Below are positions 1 to 6,158 of a DNA stretch of 9,477 bases, one piece after another (within the stretch, counting starts at the first letter, position 1; every line of letters begins with the position of its first letter). The stretch comes from Bordetella parapertussis. Lineage in GTDB: Bacteria; Pseudomonadota; Gammaproteobacteria; Burkholderiales; CAIKXV01. The translations under genes were made by a program, and so were the position numbers. The stretch lies in NCBI GenBank assembly GCA_945877995.1, contig CAMDXD010000140.1, forward strand, positions 1-9,477, given 5' to 3'. The notes under the pieces were generated by a model. The model was not told the origin of the DNA. It saw nothing but the letters and a program-made list of their open reading frames with translations, and searched no databases.

Positions 1-1
1 C

Positions 2-937
2 TATCGCATCGACTGGTCGACCGCGTTCGCGCGCTGGGGCGACTTCCTCGCCGACAGCCTTGCCGCGCCGCGCGGACTCTTCTGGTGGCCCACCCTGATG
101 ACCGCCGCGCTGGCGGCCGCGCTCGTCTGGGCCCTGGCGGCCCGCTCGCGCCGCGCCGAGTCGGTCGGGCTCGACGCGAGCGAGGCGCCGGACACCGCTG
201 CGCAGTCGAGCGCCGGCGCCGCGCCCGCCACGACGCTCACCAGCCTCGGCTGGCGCGCCTACCTTCGCGAACTACCGATCGACCTGGGCTGCTTCGCCGG
301 CTATACCTTCGTGATGGTGGTGTTCGCGCCGTGGTTGCTGCTCGCCACGACCGCCGGGGTGGTTGCGCTGCTCTGGACGTTCCACGTGCCCGGCCCCTTC
401 CCGGGCACCCCGGGCGACGGCCACGCGCTGCTGCTCGCCGCAGCGATGTTCATCGGTGGCGATTTCGGGCTGTACTGGAGCCATCGCCTGTTCCACGCGC
501 TGCGCCCGCTCTGGGTGCTGCATGCGCTGCATCACGCCCCGCCCGTGCTCACGCCGCTCACCGCCTTTCGCTTCTGGCCCCCCGAGGCGTTCGTGCACTT
601 CGCCGCATTCAACCTCGGCTCCGGTCTTGCGCTGGGCGCGGTATGCCTGGTCGCCGGCACCGGCATCGCGCCCGCTACCTGGCTGGGGATCAACGTGTTC
701 CTGGCAGCCTGGTATCTGGCGTTCTCCCACCTGCGCCACAGCCCGGTGCCGCTCGCCTTCCCGCGCGCGCTCTCCCGTGTGCTGGTCTCGCCGCACATGC
801 ACCAGGCGCACCACTCCGACGACCCGCGCCACCGCGATCGCAACTTCGGCACGGCGCTCGCGGTCTGGGACGGGATGTTCGGCACGCTCTACCTGCCTGC
901 GCGCGGCGAGCGGTTCCGGTTCGGAGCGGGGCGATGA
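2..937 (+). CDS. Sterol desaturase / fatty acid hydroxylase superfamily protein (5' partial)
   Basis: This is an integral-membrane di-iron hydroxylase/desaturase-type protein. The reading frame is open to the left edge, and the residues before the first internal ATG (98) look like normal coding sequence (WSTAFARWGDFLADS), so the true start is outside the window; 311 residues are visible. The histidine clusters that bind the two irons are present: HRLFH (482-496), HALHH (521-535) and HQAHH (800-814). Hydrophobic stretches flank them, as expected for a membrane-embedded enzyme. An Ala/Ser-rich low-complexity linker separates the N-terminal hydrophobic segment (about 98-155) from the catalytic domain. 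The family oxidises sterols, fatty acids, carotenoids or related lipids using O2; the specific substrate is not evident. The stop codon overlaps the ATG of the next short ORF (ATGA at 934-937), suggesting an operon that was later disrupted. Confidence 0.9.
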   Translation, partial: YRIDWSTAFARWGDFLADSLAAPRGLFWWPTLMTAALAAALVWALAARSRRAESVGLDASEAPDTAAQSSAGAAPATTLTSLGWRAYLRELPIDLGCFAGYTFVMVVFAPWLLLATTAGVVALLWTFHVPGPFPGTPGDGHALLLAAAMFIGGDFGLYWSHRLFHALRPLWVLHALHHAPPVLTPLTAFRFWPPEAFVHFAAFNLGSGLALGAVCLVAGTGIAPATWLGINVFLAAWYLAFSHLRHSPVPLAFPRALSRVLVSPHMHQAHHSDDPRHRDRNFGTALAVWDGMFGTLYLPARGERFRFGAGR

Positions 938-1167
938 CCCGCGCACCCGGCATCGCACTCATGCTGCTCCTGCTCTCGCCTGTCGCCGCCCTGGCCAGCG
1001 GCATGGTGCCGTTCTGCCAGTACAGCACGAACGCGAGCAGCCGGATCGAGAACGCGCGCTACCGCCTCCACGCGCATGGCCTGCCTGTCCGAGCCCGAGG
1101 CCGCGACCAGCCGCACGCTCGGCCTGCTGCTCGGTGGCGGCGCTGGCCGAACGGGTCGAGGGCCTGA
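934..1167 (+). CDS. Short putative exported ORF, probably 3'-truncated
   Basis: The ATG overlaps the desaturase stop codon, so translational coupling is plausible. The first ~22 residues form a credible signal peptide (MTRAPGIALMLLLLSPVAAL, then AS-G), followed by about 25 residues of ordinary-looking mature protein (VPFCQYSTNASSRIENARY). After roughly position 1075 the translation becomes Arg/Pro-rich and no longer looks like protein. From about 1140 the DNA encodes a yhaV remnant in another frame. I infer the 5' end of a periplasmic protein gene whose remainder was lost at a recombination junction. I do not recognise the family. It could be non-coding; support is limited to the start context and signal peptide. 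Confidence 0.3.
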   Translation: MTRAPGIALMLLLLSPVAALASGMVPFCQYSTNASSRIENARYRLHAHGLPVRARGRDQPHARPAARWRRWPNGSRA

Positions 1168-1424
1168 AGCAGAAGGACCCGGCGCGGCAAGCGTACCGGC
1201 ACGGTGGAGCGCTCGGTGAACATCACAAGCACTGGTTCCGTGCGAAGTTCTTCCAGCAGTACCGGCTGTTCTTTCGCTGCCACGCGTCCAGCAAGGTGAT
1301 CGTGTTCGCGTGGTTCAACGACGAGGAAACGCGGCGCGCTTGCGAGAGCAGCGACGACGCATACCGGGTCTTCCGGAAGATGCTCGAAAGCGGTCATCCG
1401 GCTGGCGATCTGGACGAGATGCGC
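1140..1424 (+). pseudogene. yhaV: YhaV-family toxin remnant (N-terminally truncated, internal deletion)
   Basis: YhaV is a RelE-like ribosome-dependent mRNA interferase normally paired with the antitoxin PrlF. This frame gives a clear YhaV signature: ALAERVEGLKQKDP, then HKHWFRAKFFQQYRLFFRC, then IVFAWFNDEETRR, SDDAYRVFRKMLESGHP and GDLDEM. From the E. coli protein (about 154 aa), the first ~25 residues are absent and there is no start codon in a sensible place. The segment of roughly 25-30 residues between KDP and the RHGGALG motif is missing, so KDP is joined directly to ARQAYRHGG. The frame stays open for about 290 nt past the homology without resembling protein. No PrlF antitoxin reading frame is present upstream. 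I conclude it is a decayed, orphan toxin fragment. Confidence 0.85.
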
Positions 1425-1512
1425 TCAATCCAAACCGCAACACGGGTGTCGAGCCGTCGGGAACAGCGCATCCGCGATCTGATCAGCCCCGCACAGCAGG
1501 CGATCTCGCGCC

Positions 1513-1929
1513 TCAGGTTGCCTGGATCATCTGTTCCTCGAACACCGGCAGCGCGTCGCCCTGGCACGACCAGCGGGTCGCCGAACCGACCCAGATGCGG
1601 GCCTGGGGCGCGAGCGACGGCTCGGTGTCGAGCGACCCCGCTGGCACGCCGACCGCATCACCGTTCTGGCGCGGCAGGCGTCCGCCGCACTCGCTGCAGA
1701 ACGTATTGGTGAAACGCTCCGCCTCGGGCACCTTGTAGGCGCGCACGCTGGCTTCACCGGACATCCATTCGAGTCGCGCTGGCTGCAGGAACATGTTGGT
1801 CGCATGGCCGGTGCCAGTGGCCTTGCGGCAGCGGAGGCAGTGGCAGTGATAGAACCGGCGGGGTTCTCCAACGATGCGATAGCGCACGGTGCCACACAGG
1901 CAGCCGCCCAGGAACTCGTTTTCGGGCAC
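1513..1929 (-). CDS. GFA / CENP-V family zinc-binding protein
   Basis: A 138-residue protein of the glutathione-dependent formaldehyde-activating enzyme (Gfa)-like fold. The zinc-binding cysteines are in the family order: GGCLCGTVRYRI near the N-terminus, then YHCHCLRCRK and, around residue 85, FCSECGG. Length agrees with single-domain family members (about 120-150 aa). I chose the GTG at 1929 because a strong Shine-Dalgarno GAGGAGA ends 5 nt upstream and the family homology begins at once (VPENEFLGGCLCG). The longer in-frame extension to 2154 has no family similarity and crosses the repeat at 2032-2055. Most GFA-domain proteins have no proven activity; formaldehyde-glutathione chemistry should not be assumed. 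It appears to be a single gene, with no co-directional neighbour. Confidence 0.93.
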   Translation of the reverse strand: MPENEFLGGCLCGTVRYRIVGEPRRFYHCHCLRCRKATGTGHATNMFLQPARLEWMSGEASVRAYKVPEAERFTNTFCSECGGRLPRQNGDAVGVPAGSLDTEPSLAPQARIWVGSATRWSCQGDALPVFEEQMIQAT

Positions 1930-1934
1930 GGCAG

Positions 1935-1941
1935 TCTCCTC
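1935..1941 (-). promoter_or_regulatory. Ribosome binding site fixing the GTG start of the GFA gene
   Basis: Read on the minus strand, GAGGAGA is followed by the 5-nt spacer CTGCC and then GTG (1929-1927). Its strength and spacing decide the non-ATG start over the upstream in-frame ATG at 2154. Confidence 0.8.
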
Positions 1942-2031
1942 GGGGAATGGAATGCGCAGGATAGCGAATCGGCGCTGTCCTGCGAAGTCTTGCCTCGGCA
2001 GCGAGGGTCCCAGGGTGAACGAGCGATTCGG

Positions 2032-2055
2032 GGGGCGTTTGAACGTACTATTCGC
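2032..2055 (+). repeat. Solo REP-like unit (24 nt)
   Basis: A 24-nt sequence beginning GGGGCGTTTGAA and ending CTATTCGC. It matches the reverse complement of 6020-6043 at 22 of 24 positions, and 6079-6102 in direct orientation at 20 of 24. A match this long within a 9.5-kb window is not expected by chance. It lies in the GFA/ATPase intergenic spacer, away from coding sequence. Confidence 0.75.
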
Positions 2056-2267
2056 GTCGAGGCGCTCCGGACGTTGCACCTGATCCATTGCAGCGGGTGG
2101 TTGGCCCGCCACTGGAGCGATCCACCTTCCCATCCACTTCCCCTGGTTCGGCACCAGCAGCTACGGGCCGGAACAGGTCCGGGCACTGCGGGACCAGATG
2201 ACTGCCATGCAGTGTGATCTTCTGGCAGCCCAAGACAGCTGCGTTGCTGCACAAGGAGACTCTGCCG

Positions 2268-2861
2268 ATGACAACTACCATCGCTGGCTATGCATCCACC
2301 ACCGTGTTGAAGCCCAAATTGCGGCGTTATCCCACGCAGGTCATCAACATCATCGGTGGACCAGGCTGTGACAAGTCGCTGTACTCGTCGGCCATCGTGC
2401 TCAAGCTGCACCTGCGGCAGAAAACGGTCGAAACGGTACCCGACGTGGGCAAGATGCTGGTGTGGCAACGGGATACCGAAGCCCTTCGTAACCAGTACGG
2501 CATTGCCCTCCACCAGTACGGCATGCTGGAAGTTCTCGATGGCCAGGTGTCATTTCTGGTGACCGAAGGCGCCCTGCCGCAGCTGCTCTACTACAATGCC
2601 AACTACGCCGACAACGTGTGCGACGTGGACAAGACCCGCCAGCAGATCCTTGCCTGGTACAAACAGTTCAACAACGTGAACATCCTCGTTCAGCGGGATC
2701 TCGACAAACCCTACATCCGCAGTGGTCGCTATCAGGACGAGGCACAGGCCCAGCAGGTGGACAAGGACCTGCGTAGTGTGCTGGTCGAAGAGGGCATCAA
2801 GTTCACCGTGCTGCCCCCTGACTACAAGGCCATCATCGACTTTGCCGGGTCACTGGAATAG
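2268..2861 (+). CDS. P-loop NTPase (AAA_28 / nucleoside-kinase-like) with atypical Walker motifs
   Basis: A 197-residue soluble protein. The start at 2268 is preceded by AAGGAGA with an 8-nt gap; an in-frame ATG at 2214 has no comparable site. After a ~24-residue N-terminal segment comes a beta-strand and P-loop (VINIIGGPGCDKS, residues 25-37). The overall order, P-loop, then VETVPDVGKMLVWQ, then QVSFLVTEGALPQLLYY, then NILVQRD and SGRYQDEAQA near the C-terminus, matches small phage- and bacterium-encoded ATPases related to NadR/thymidylate kinase (the AAA_28 type). In that family as I know it the P-loop usually ends GKS or GKT and the second motif reads TDSP. Here Asp35 replaces the P-loop Gly, and TEGA (Glu100) replaces TDSP. 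So nucleotide binding may be altered or lost, or this is a divergent subfamily. Its GC is visibly lower than the flanking genes, suggesting transfer. Function unknown. Confidence 0.75.
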   Translation: MTTTIAGYASTTVLKPKLRRYPTQVINIIGGPGCDKSLYSSAIVLKLHLRQKTVETVPDVGKMLVWQRDTEALRNQYGIALHQYGMLEVLDGQVSFLVTEGALPQLLYYNANYADNVCDVDKTRQQILAWYKQFNNVNILVQRDLDKPYIRSGRYQDEAQAQQVDKDLRSVLVEEGIKFTVLPPDYKAIIDFAGSLE

Positions 2862-2913
2862 AGCGGGCCTCAGAAATTCAGACACCCGGATAAGTGAAGT
2901 CTCTGCTCCAATA

Positions 2914-2929
2914 GGCGGCGAAAGCCGCC
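2914..2929 (+). repeat. GC hairpin in the IS leader
   Basis: GGCGGC-GAAA-GCCGCC: a perfect 6-bp stem capped by a GNRA-type tetraloop, 18 nt before the orfA ATG. In transcripts it would fold just upstream of the Shine-Dalgarno AGGAG. It may limit transposase translation when transcription enters from outside; that role is inferred. Confidence 0.5.
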
Positions 2930-2947
2930 CAGACAGGAGCTTGGACG

Positions 2948-3232
2948 ATGAAACGACCCCGCAGGAAGCACTCAGCGGCCTTCAAGGCGAAAGTGGCCTT
3001 GGCTGCCGTGAAGGGCGACCAGACGCTGGCGCAGCTTGCTGAGCGATTCGATGTCCATCCGAACCAGATCACGCAGTGGAAGGCCGAGCTGCTCGAGCGT
3101 GCGTCGACGGTTTTCGCCACTGCCAGCGAGAAGCGCGAAGCCGGCCCGGACGTGAAGGCACTGCACGCGAAGATCGGGCAGCAGGCCCTGGAGATCGATT
3201 TTTTGTCCGGCGCGCTCGGGCGCGAGAAATAG
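2948..3232 (+). CDS. IS3-family transposase OrfA
   Basis: A 94-residue OrfA, full length for the family. It starts MKRPRRKHSAAFKAKVALAA, followed by a helix-turn-helix (residues about 24-45, TLAQLAERFDVHPNQITQWK) that recognises the IS ends. A C-terminal heptad-like region (VKALHAKIGQQALEIDFL) provides oligomerisation. An AGGAG site precedes the ATG. In complete elements OrfA is made alone or fused to OrfB by -1 frameshifting. Here OrfB is missing, so the protein cannot transpose the element, though it might still bind IS ends elsewhere. Confidence 0.93.
   Translation: MKRPRRKHSAAFKAKVALAAVKGDQTLAQLAERFDVHPNQITQWKAELLERASTVFATASEKREAGPDVKALHAKIGQQALEIDFLSGALGREK
3199..3205 (+). promoter_or_regulatory. 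Slippery heptamer for -1 programmed frameshift (U UUU UUG)
   Basis: TTTTTTG lies exactly in X-XXY-YYZ phase with orfA: codons GAT (3197), TTT (3200), TTG (3203). A -1 slip moves ribosomes into the orfB frame, which is open across this point and continues FVRRARAREIAERKTMIDP. This agrees with the known IS3 strategy of producing an OrfAB fusion transposase. Confidence 0.65.
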
Positions 3233-3315
3233 CCGAACGCAAGACCATGATCGATCCGGTGAGGACGAGGGATTCAAGGGTCATCTGGTGCAGCCCGGCC
3301 GAGTTGACCGCTTGA
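3202..3315 (+). pseudogene. orfB transposase stub
   Basis: In the -1 frame relative to orfA, the reading frame gives REIAERKTMIDP, typical of the start of IS3 OrfB, then leaves family similarity (PVRTRDSRVIWCS) and stops at 3313-3315. Only about a dozen OrfB residues remain of a usual ~270-290, and the catalytic DDE domain is absent. Confidence 0.7.
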
Positions 3316-3416
3316 TCCAGGGCACGCGTTCTTTCGCGACCCCGTTGCTTTAGCGCTCGCTACTAAGCCGCTGGTGACGTGCTGCCAAGTATCGCGAGGC
3401 CGGAATCCCTCGGCAA
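3256..3416. other. Spacer between the IS remnant and the monooxygenase gene
   Basis: About 160 bp without a supported gene. It contains the 3' side of the monooxygenase gene (minus strand). A weak CGAGG/CCTCG stem (3395-3412) lies just past its stop but has no T-run, so I do not call a terminator. Confidence 0.4.
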
Positions 3417-4562
3417 TCATCCGCCAAGCGGCCCAGAGACTGCGTCGTAGGCATATTCCGCTCCGGGCTCGTTGCCTTTCAGGCTCTCCGCGTTGGGCTC
3501 GCCCAGGTAACGCTCGCCGCGCTTTGCTGCCTCATCGGTTGCGGCGCGCGCACGAGGTCCGCGTGTTCGTTGATAAAGCGCAAAAGCCTGCTCGGGTGTA
3601 GCTTCGGATTTCAGGCAGCGCGTAAGAATCATCGCGTCTTCGATGGCATTGGCTGCGCCCTGTCCCAGAAACGGCAGCATTGGATGAGCGGCATCGCCGA
3701 GCAGCACGACGCGCCCGGAAGACCACTCCTCGAGCCACGGACGGCCAAACAAGCCCCACTTGAACACCTTGCCGAGCACGGGTCGGGAAATTATTGTTCG
3801 GGTGCCTTCGTCGAAGCTGGAAAACTCCTCGAGGAACTCGTCCAGCGGTGCCGGGATGAACCAGCCCTCTTCTTCCCACTGATTTCGGTGTGCAACTGCG
3901 ATGAAATTCAGCAACTCGCCGCGCCGGACCAGATACCTGTTGATGTGGCGGCCCTGGCCAAAGGCGACTGCCGATTCGCACAAGTGTGGAGGCAGGTCGG
4001 CGGTAGCGACCAATCCTCGCCAGGCGACGAAGCCCGTAAAGACCGGGGGCGCCGGATGGAATAGGGCCTCGCGGATCGCCGAGCGAATGCCGTCGGCCGC
4101 GATCACCACATCCGCGATCTCCGAGCGACCGTCCGCGAACCTCAACTCCACTTGGCTCTTGCGCGGCTCGATTCGCTCGACGCACGATCCGAACTTCAGC
4201 GCGTCCGGAGCCGTCTGCGCCAGGCGTGTGATCAGGGCATGCTGCAAATCCCAGCGATGCAGACGCAAATAGGGCGCGCCATAGAGCTCGCGAAAATCCT
4301 TGGTCATCAAGCGGAAGATGACGCGACCGGTGCGGTAGTGCCGATATTCAGTCATCGGTGGCGTGACCGCGGTTGCTTCGAGGTCCGGCCCGAGGCCCAG
4401 GTGGTAGAGCACTCGTGTCGCATTCGGCGCAAGCGTAATTCCCGCACCCTGATCGGTGAGTTGCGCCGCGCGCTCGTACACCGTTACCCTGAAGCCTGCC
4501 TGAGTCATGGCCAATGCGGTAGTCAGCCCACCGATACCGCCTCCGACAATCGCGATCTTCAT
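3417..4562 (-). CDS. FAD-dependent monooxygenase, salicylate-hydroxylase-like
   Basis: A 381-residue group A flavoprotein aromatic hydroxylase. Three family fingerprints are present: the N-terminal Rossmann dinucleotide site with GxGxxG (IAIVGGGIGGLTTALAM, residues 3-19) and Glu30 for the adenosine ribose; the DG motif for FAD/NAD(P)H (DVVIAADGIRSAIREAL, 151-167); and the GD motif (GRVVLLGDAAHPMLPFLGQG, 283-302). Such enzymes use NAD(P)H and O2 to hydroxylate phenolic acids such as salicylate or 3-hydroxybenzoate. No membrane segment or signal peptide is seen, so it is cytosolic. Length matches the family (about 380-430), with a shorter C-terminal tail. The ATG at 4562 begins directly at the conserved beta-strand, but its Shine-Dalgarno is weak. 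It diverges from the Bug gene at 4879. The substrate cannot be assigned. Confidence 0.92.
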   Translation of the reverse strand: MKIAIVGGGIGGLTTALAMTQAGFRVTVYERAAQLTDQGAGITLAPNATRVLYHLGLGPDLEATAVTPPMTEYRHYRTGRVIFRLMTKDFRELYGAPYLRLHRWDLQHALITRLAQTAPDALKFGSCVERIEPRKSQVELRFADGRSEIADVVIAADGIRSAIREALFHPAPPVFTGFVAWRGLVATADLPPHLCESAVAFGQGRHINRYLVRRGELLNFIAVAHRNQWEEEGWFIPAPLDEFLEEFSSFDEGTRTIISRPVLGKVFKWGLFGRPWLEEWSSGRVVLLGDAAHPMLPFLGQGAANAIEDAMILTRCLKSEATPEQAFALYQRTRGPRARAATDEAAKRGERYLGEPNAESLKGNEPGAEYAYDAVSGPLGG

Positions 4563-4878
4563 GTTTGTCGTCTTAGCTTAGTGAATGCAAGGAAAACTCC
4601 GCCCGCGCCGGTGGCGCCATCAGCCGGATGGTGAAGACTCCGGATGTCTCGCCGATACGGGCAATCAGTGAAGATGTTACCGCTGGAATCCGAGCCCGGA
4701 CAACGCATGGGTTCTGATCAGCCCCCCGATGTCGATGCCGCTTGCACGCAGCGCTCGGAATGGTAGGGTCACGGCAGGCAATCGCTGCTAGCTTATGACT
4801 TCAGCCTATCACCGAAGACAACGCGTCAGGTTTCCGCATCTGTAATTTCGAATGTGCAGGCTATCAGGAGGAACGTCG
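4563..4878. other. Divergent intergenic region between monooxygenase and Bug genes
   Basis: A 316-bp spacer that must drive transcription both ways. Visible elements: a direct repeat CCGGATG at 4624-4630 and 4640-4646 (16-bp spacing), a possible -10 TGTAAT at 4841-4846 for the Bug gene without a convincing -35, and the Bug Shine-Dalgarno AGGAGG at 4866-4871. Minus-strand GTG near 4770 opens a frame of about 32 codons that I do not regard as a gene. No LysR- or GntR-type regulator gene is adjacent inside the window. Confidence 0.4.
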
Positions 4879-5859
4879 ATGCAAGTACGTGTGGTCAAGT
4901 ATGTTTTGAGCGCAGCCTTGGTCGTTGGCGTACCGAGTTTCGCCGGAGCTCAGAACTACCCCAGCAAACCGATCCGGCTCGTCGTACCGTTCGACGCTGG
5001 CGGTACTGTCGATGCGCTCGCCCGCGTTGTCACCGCGCAGATCACGAAGCAATCCGGCGTGCGATTCATCGTCGACAACCGGCCGGGCGCCAACAGCGCG
5101 ATTGGCTCGGCGGCAGTGGCGCGTGCGACGCCTGACGGCTACACCGTGCTCAACGTATCGCCGTCGCTCGTGCTGAATGCACTGTTGAGCAAGGACGTGC
5201 CGTACGATCTGCAGAAGGACTTCGTTCCGGTCACGAACATCGGCGTCGGCCAGGGCTACCTTCTCGTGGCGCGCCAAGAACTGCCGGTCAATTCCGTAAA
5301 CGAGTTGATCGCACTCGCGAAAAAGCGAGGTGACAAGCGCCTCGCTTACGGCACGCCCGGCATTGGCAACGCGCTGCATGTCGCGTCCGAGATCTTTGCA
5401 ATGAAAGCAGCCACACCGCTCCTGCATGTGCCTTACAAAGGCAGCGCGCCAGCGCTCGCAGCAATCGCCGCGGGTGAGGTCGATCTGATGATGCTGTCTC
5501 CACCTACCGTGTTTCCGTACGTACAGAGCGGGAGAGTGCGGCCCATCGCCTTCACCGGGTCGGAGCGCTCGAAGGAGTTTCCGAATGTTCCGACGATGAA
5601 GGAAGCGGGCGTCGAGGATTGCGTCATCAAGGGCACCTGGGTAGGCTGGTTCGTTCCTGCCGGCACTCCGCAGAAAGCAATTGCGCTGCTTGCTGAAGAG
5701 GTGAGGAAGGCCGTGCAGAGCCCGGAGGTCGCCAAGGTCCTCACGACCGGCGGATTCGAACCCGATGGCCGGTCGCCTGCGGAATTCGCGCGCTTCGTGA
5801 AGGCGGAGGGGCAGCGCTTCGGCGAAGTGCTCAGGAATGCGAAGATAGATTTGAAGTAA
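4879..5859 (+). CDS. Tripartite tricarboxylate transporter (Bug family) substrate-binding protein
   Basis: A 326-residue periplasmic solute-binding protein of the Bug/TctC family. The ATG at 4879 is preceded by AGGAGG with a 7-nt gap; an in-frame ATG at 4852 has no such site. Residues 1-24 are a Sec signal peptide (ending FAGA, cleaved before QNYP). The mature protein shows the family signatures YPSKPIRLVVPFDAGGTVD, then VDNRPGANSAIGSAAVARA, LHVPYKGSAPALAAIAAGEV and PNVPTMKEAGV. Family members bind carboxylates, amides or aromatic acids through two backbone loops and few side-chain contacts, so the ligand is not predictable. No TctA/TctB membrane genes are nearby, typical for orphan Bug proteins. 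The divergent FAD monooxygenase suggests that its product may act on the same compound. Confidence 0.96.
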   Translation: MQVRVVKYVLSAALVVGVPSFAGAQNYPSKPIRLVVPFDAGGTVDALARVVTAQITKQSGVRFIVDNRPGANSAIGSAAVARATPDGYTVLNVSPSLVLNALLSKDVPYDLQKDFVPVTNIGVGQGYLLVARQELPVNSVNELIALAKKRGDKRLAYGTPGIGNALHVASEIFAMKAATPLLHVPYKGSAPALAAIAAGEVDLMMLSPPTVFPYVQSGRVRPIAFTGSERSKEFPNVPTMKEAGVEDCVIKGTWVGWFVPAGTPQKAIALLAEEVRKAVQSPEVAKVLTTGGFEPDGRSPAEFARFVKAEGQRFGEVLRNAKIDLK

Positions 5860-6019
5860 CGCTGACGCGCGGGACACGCCACGACCTCCTCAACTCGGGC
5901 AACGCGTTCTACAGAAGGCAATGAGGCGAGCGTCACATCGCGGCTCGGACGCCTTCTCGCCGACCATGATCGAAGCGCATTGGTGTTGGAGCCGACCATC
6001 GTGGGCATGATGGAGGCGT
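5860..6019. other. Spacer downstream of the Bug gene
   Basis: About 160 bp leading into the inverted REP pair. A plus-strand frame here is open and partly protein-like (RLGRLLADHDRSALVLEPT), in the same frame as the Bug gene but after its stop codon. It has no start site I can defend and continues into the repeat; it could be a gene remnant. No rho-independent terminator is apparent. Confidence 0.35.
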
Positions 6020-6102
6020 GCGAACAGTACTTTCAAACGCCCCTGCGGCCGCGGCCTCGAGGGCGCAAGCGTCGCGCCGGCGCGTTTGAAAGCGCTATTC
6101 GC
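6020..6102. repeat. REPIN-like inverted pair of REP units
   Basis: Two 24-nt arms, 6020-6043 and 6079-6102, are inverted copies of one another at 20 of 24 positions, with a perfect core TTTCAAACGC / GCGTTTGAAA (6031-6040 and 6082-6091). The arms enclose about 35 nt of very GC-rich sequence. The single-stranded form would fold into a long hairpin. Two inverted REPs forming a mobile unit are known as REPINs in other bacteria, where a RAYT transposase acts on them in trans; none is encoded here. The element lies between a Bug gene and vapB. Confidence 0.7.
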
Positions 6103-6158
6103 AAGGCATCTGGAACTGCCGGTTTGCAGGAAAGCTGGTTTGCTGGGAAAATGGCCGG

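Larger units (their letters stand above)
1930..2267. other. Intergenic region between the GFA gene and the ATPase gene
   Basis: A divergent spacer of about 340 bp that must hold the promoters of both flanking genes. The only distinctive element I can support is the REP-like unit at 2032-2055. An AAGGAGA Shine-Dalgarno for the ATPase lies at 2253-2259. A reading frame on the plus strand from about 2100 to 2370 is open and protein-like in places, but it overlaps the ATPase start by about 100 nt and has no start codon I can defend. Confidence 0.5.
2870..3255 (+). mobile_element. IS3-family insertion sequence remnant (left part)
   Basis: An IS3-type left end with complete orfA and the first codons of orfB. 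Homology to OrfB ends just after AERKTMIDP (about 3255), so the integrase (DDE) domain and the right end are gone. Boundaries are approximate: the left edge is placed between the ATPase stop (2861) and orfA, near the sequence TCAGACACCCGGATAAG, and I could not define terminal repeats or a target-site duplication. Confidence 0.75.

Noticed and set aside
363..1712. A 449-codon plus-strand frame as one protein
   Set aside because: Only the segment 1140-1424 matches a family (YhaV). The first part is a shadow of the desaturase and the last part is opposite the GFA gene.
1930..2154. N-terminal extension of the GFA protein to the ATG at 2154
   Set aside because: Family similarity begins at the GTG at 1929, which has a strong Shine-Dalgarno, and the extension crosses a REP-like repeat.
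2100..2370. Plus-strand frame with protein-like stretches (WFGTSSYGPEQVRALRDQM)
   Set aside because: No start codon or ribosome site could be supported and it overlaps the well-placed ATPase start by about 100 nt.
3395..3412. Possible terminator for the monooxygenase gene
   Set aside because: Only a 5-bp stem without a following T-run on the transcribed strand.
4864..5877. Long minus-strand open frame opposite the Bug gene (about 337 codons)
   Set aside because: It is antisense to a clear Bug protein, is rich in Arg, His and Cys without domain-like pattern, and has no supporting start context.
6124..6152. Promoter giving a leaderless vapB message
   Set aside because: TTGCAG-17-GAAAAT matches the consensus poorly (3/6 and 4/6), so it is mentioned only within the gene entry and not called separately.
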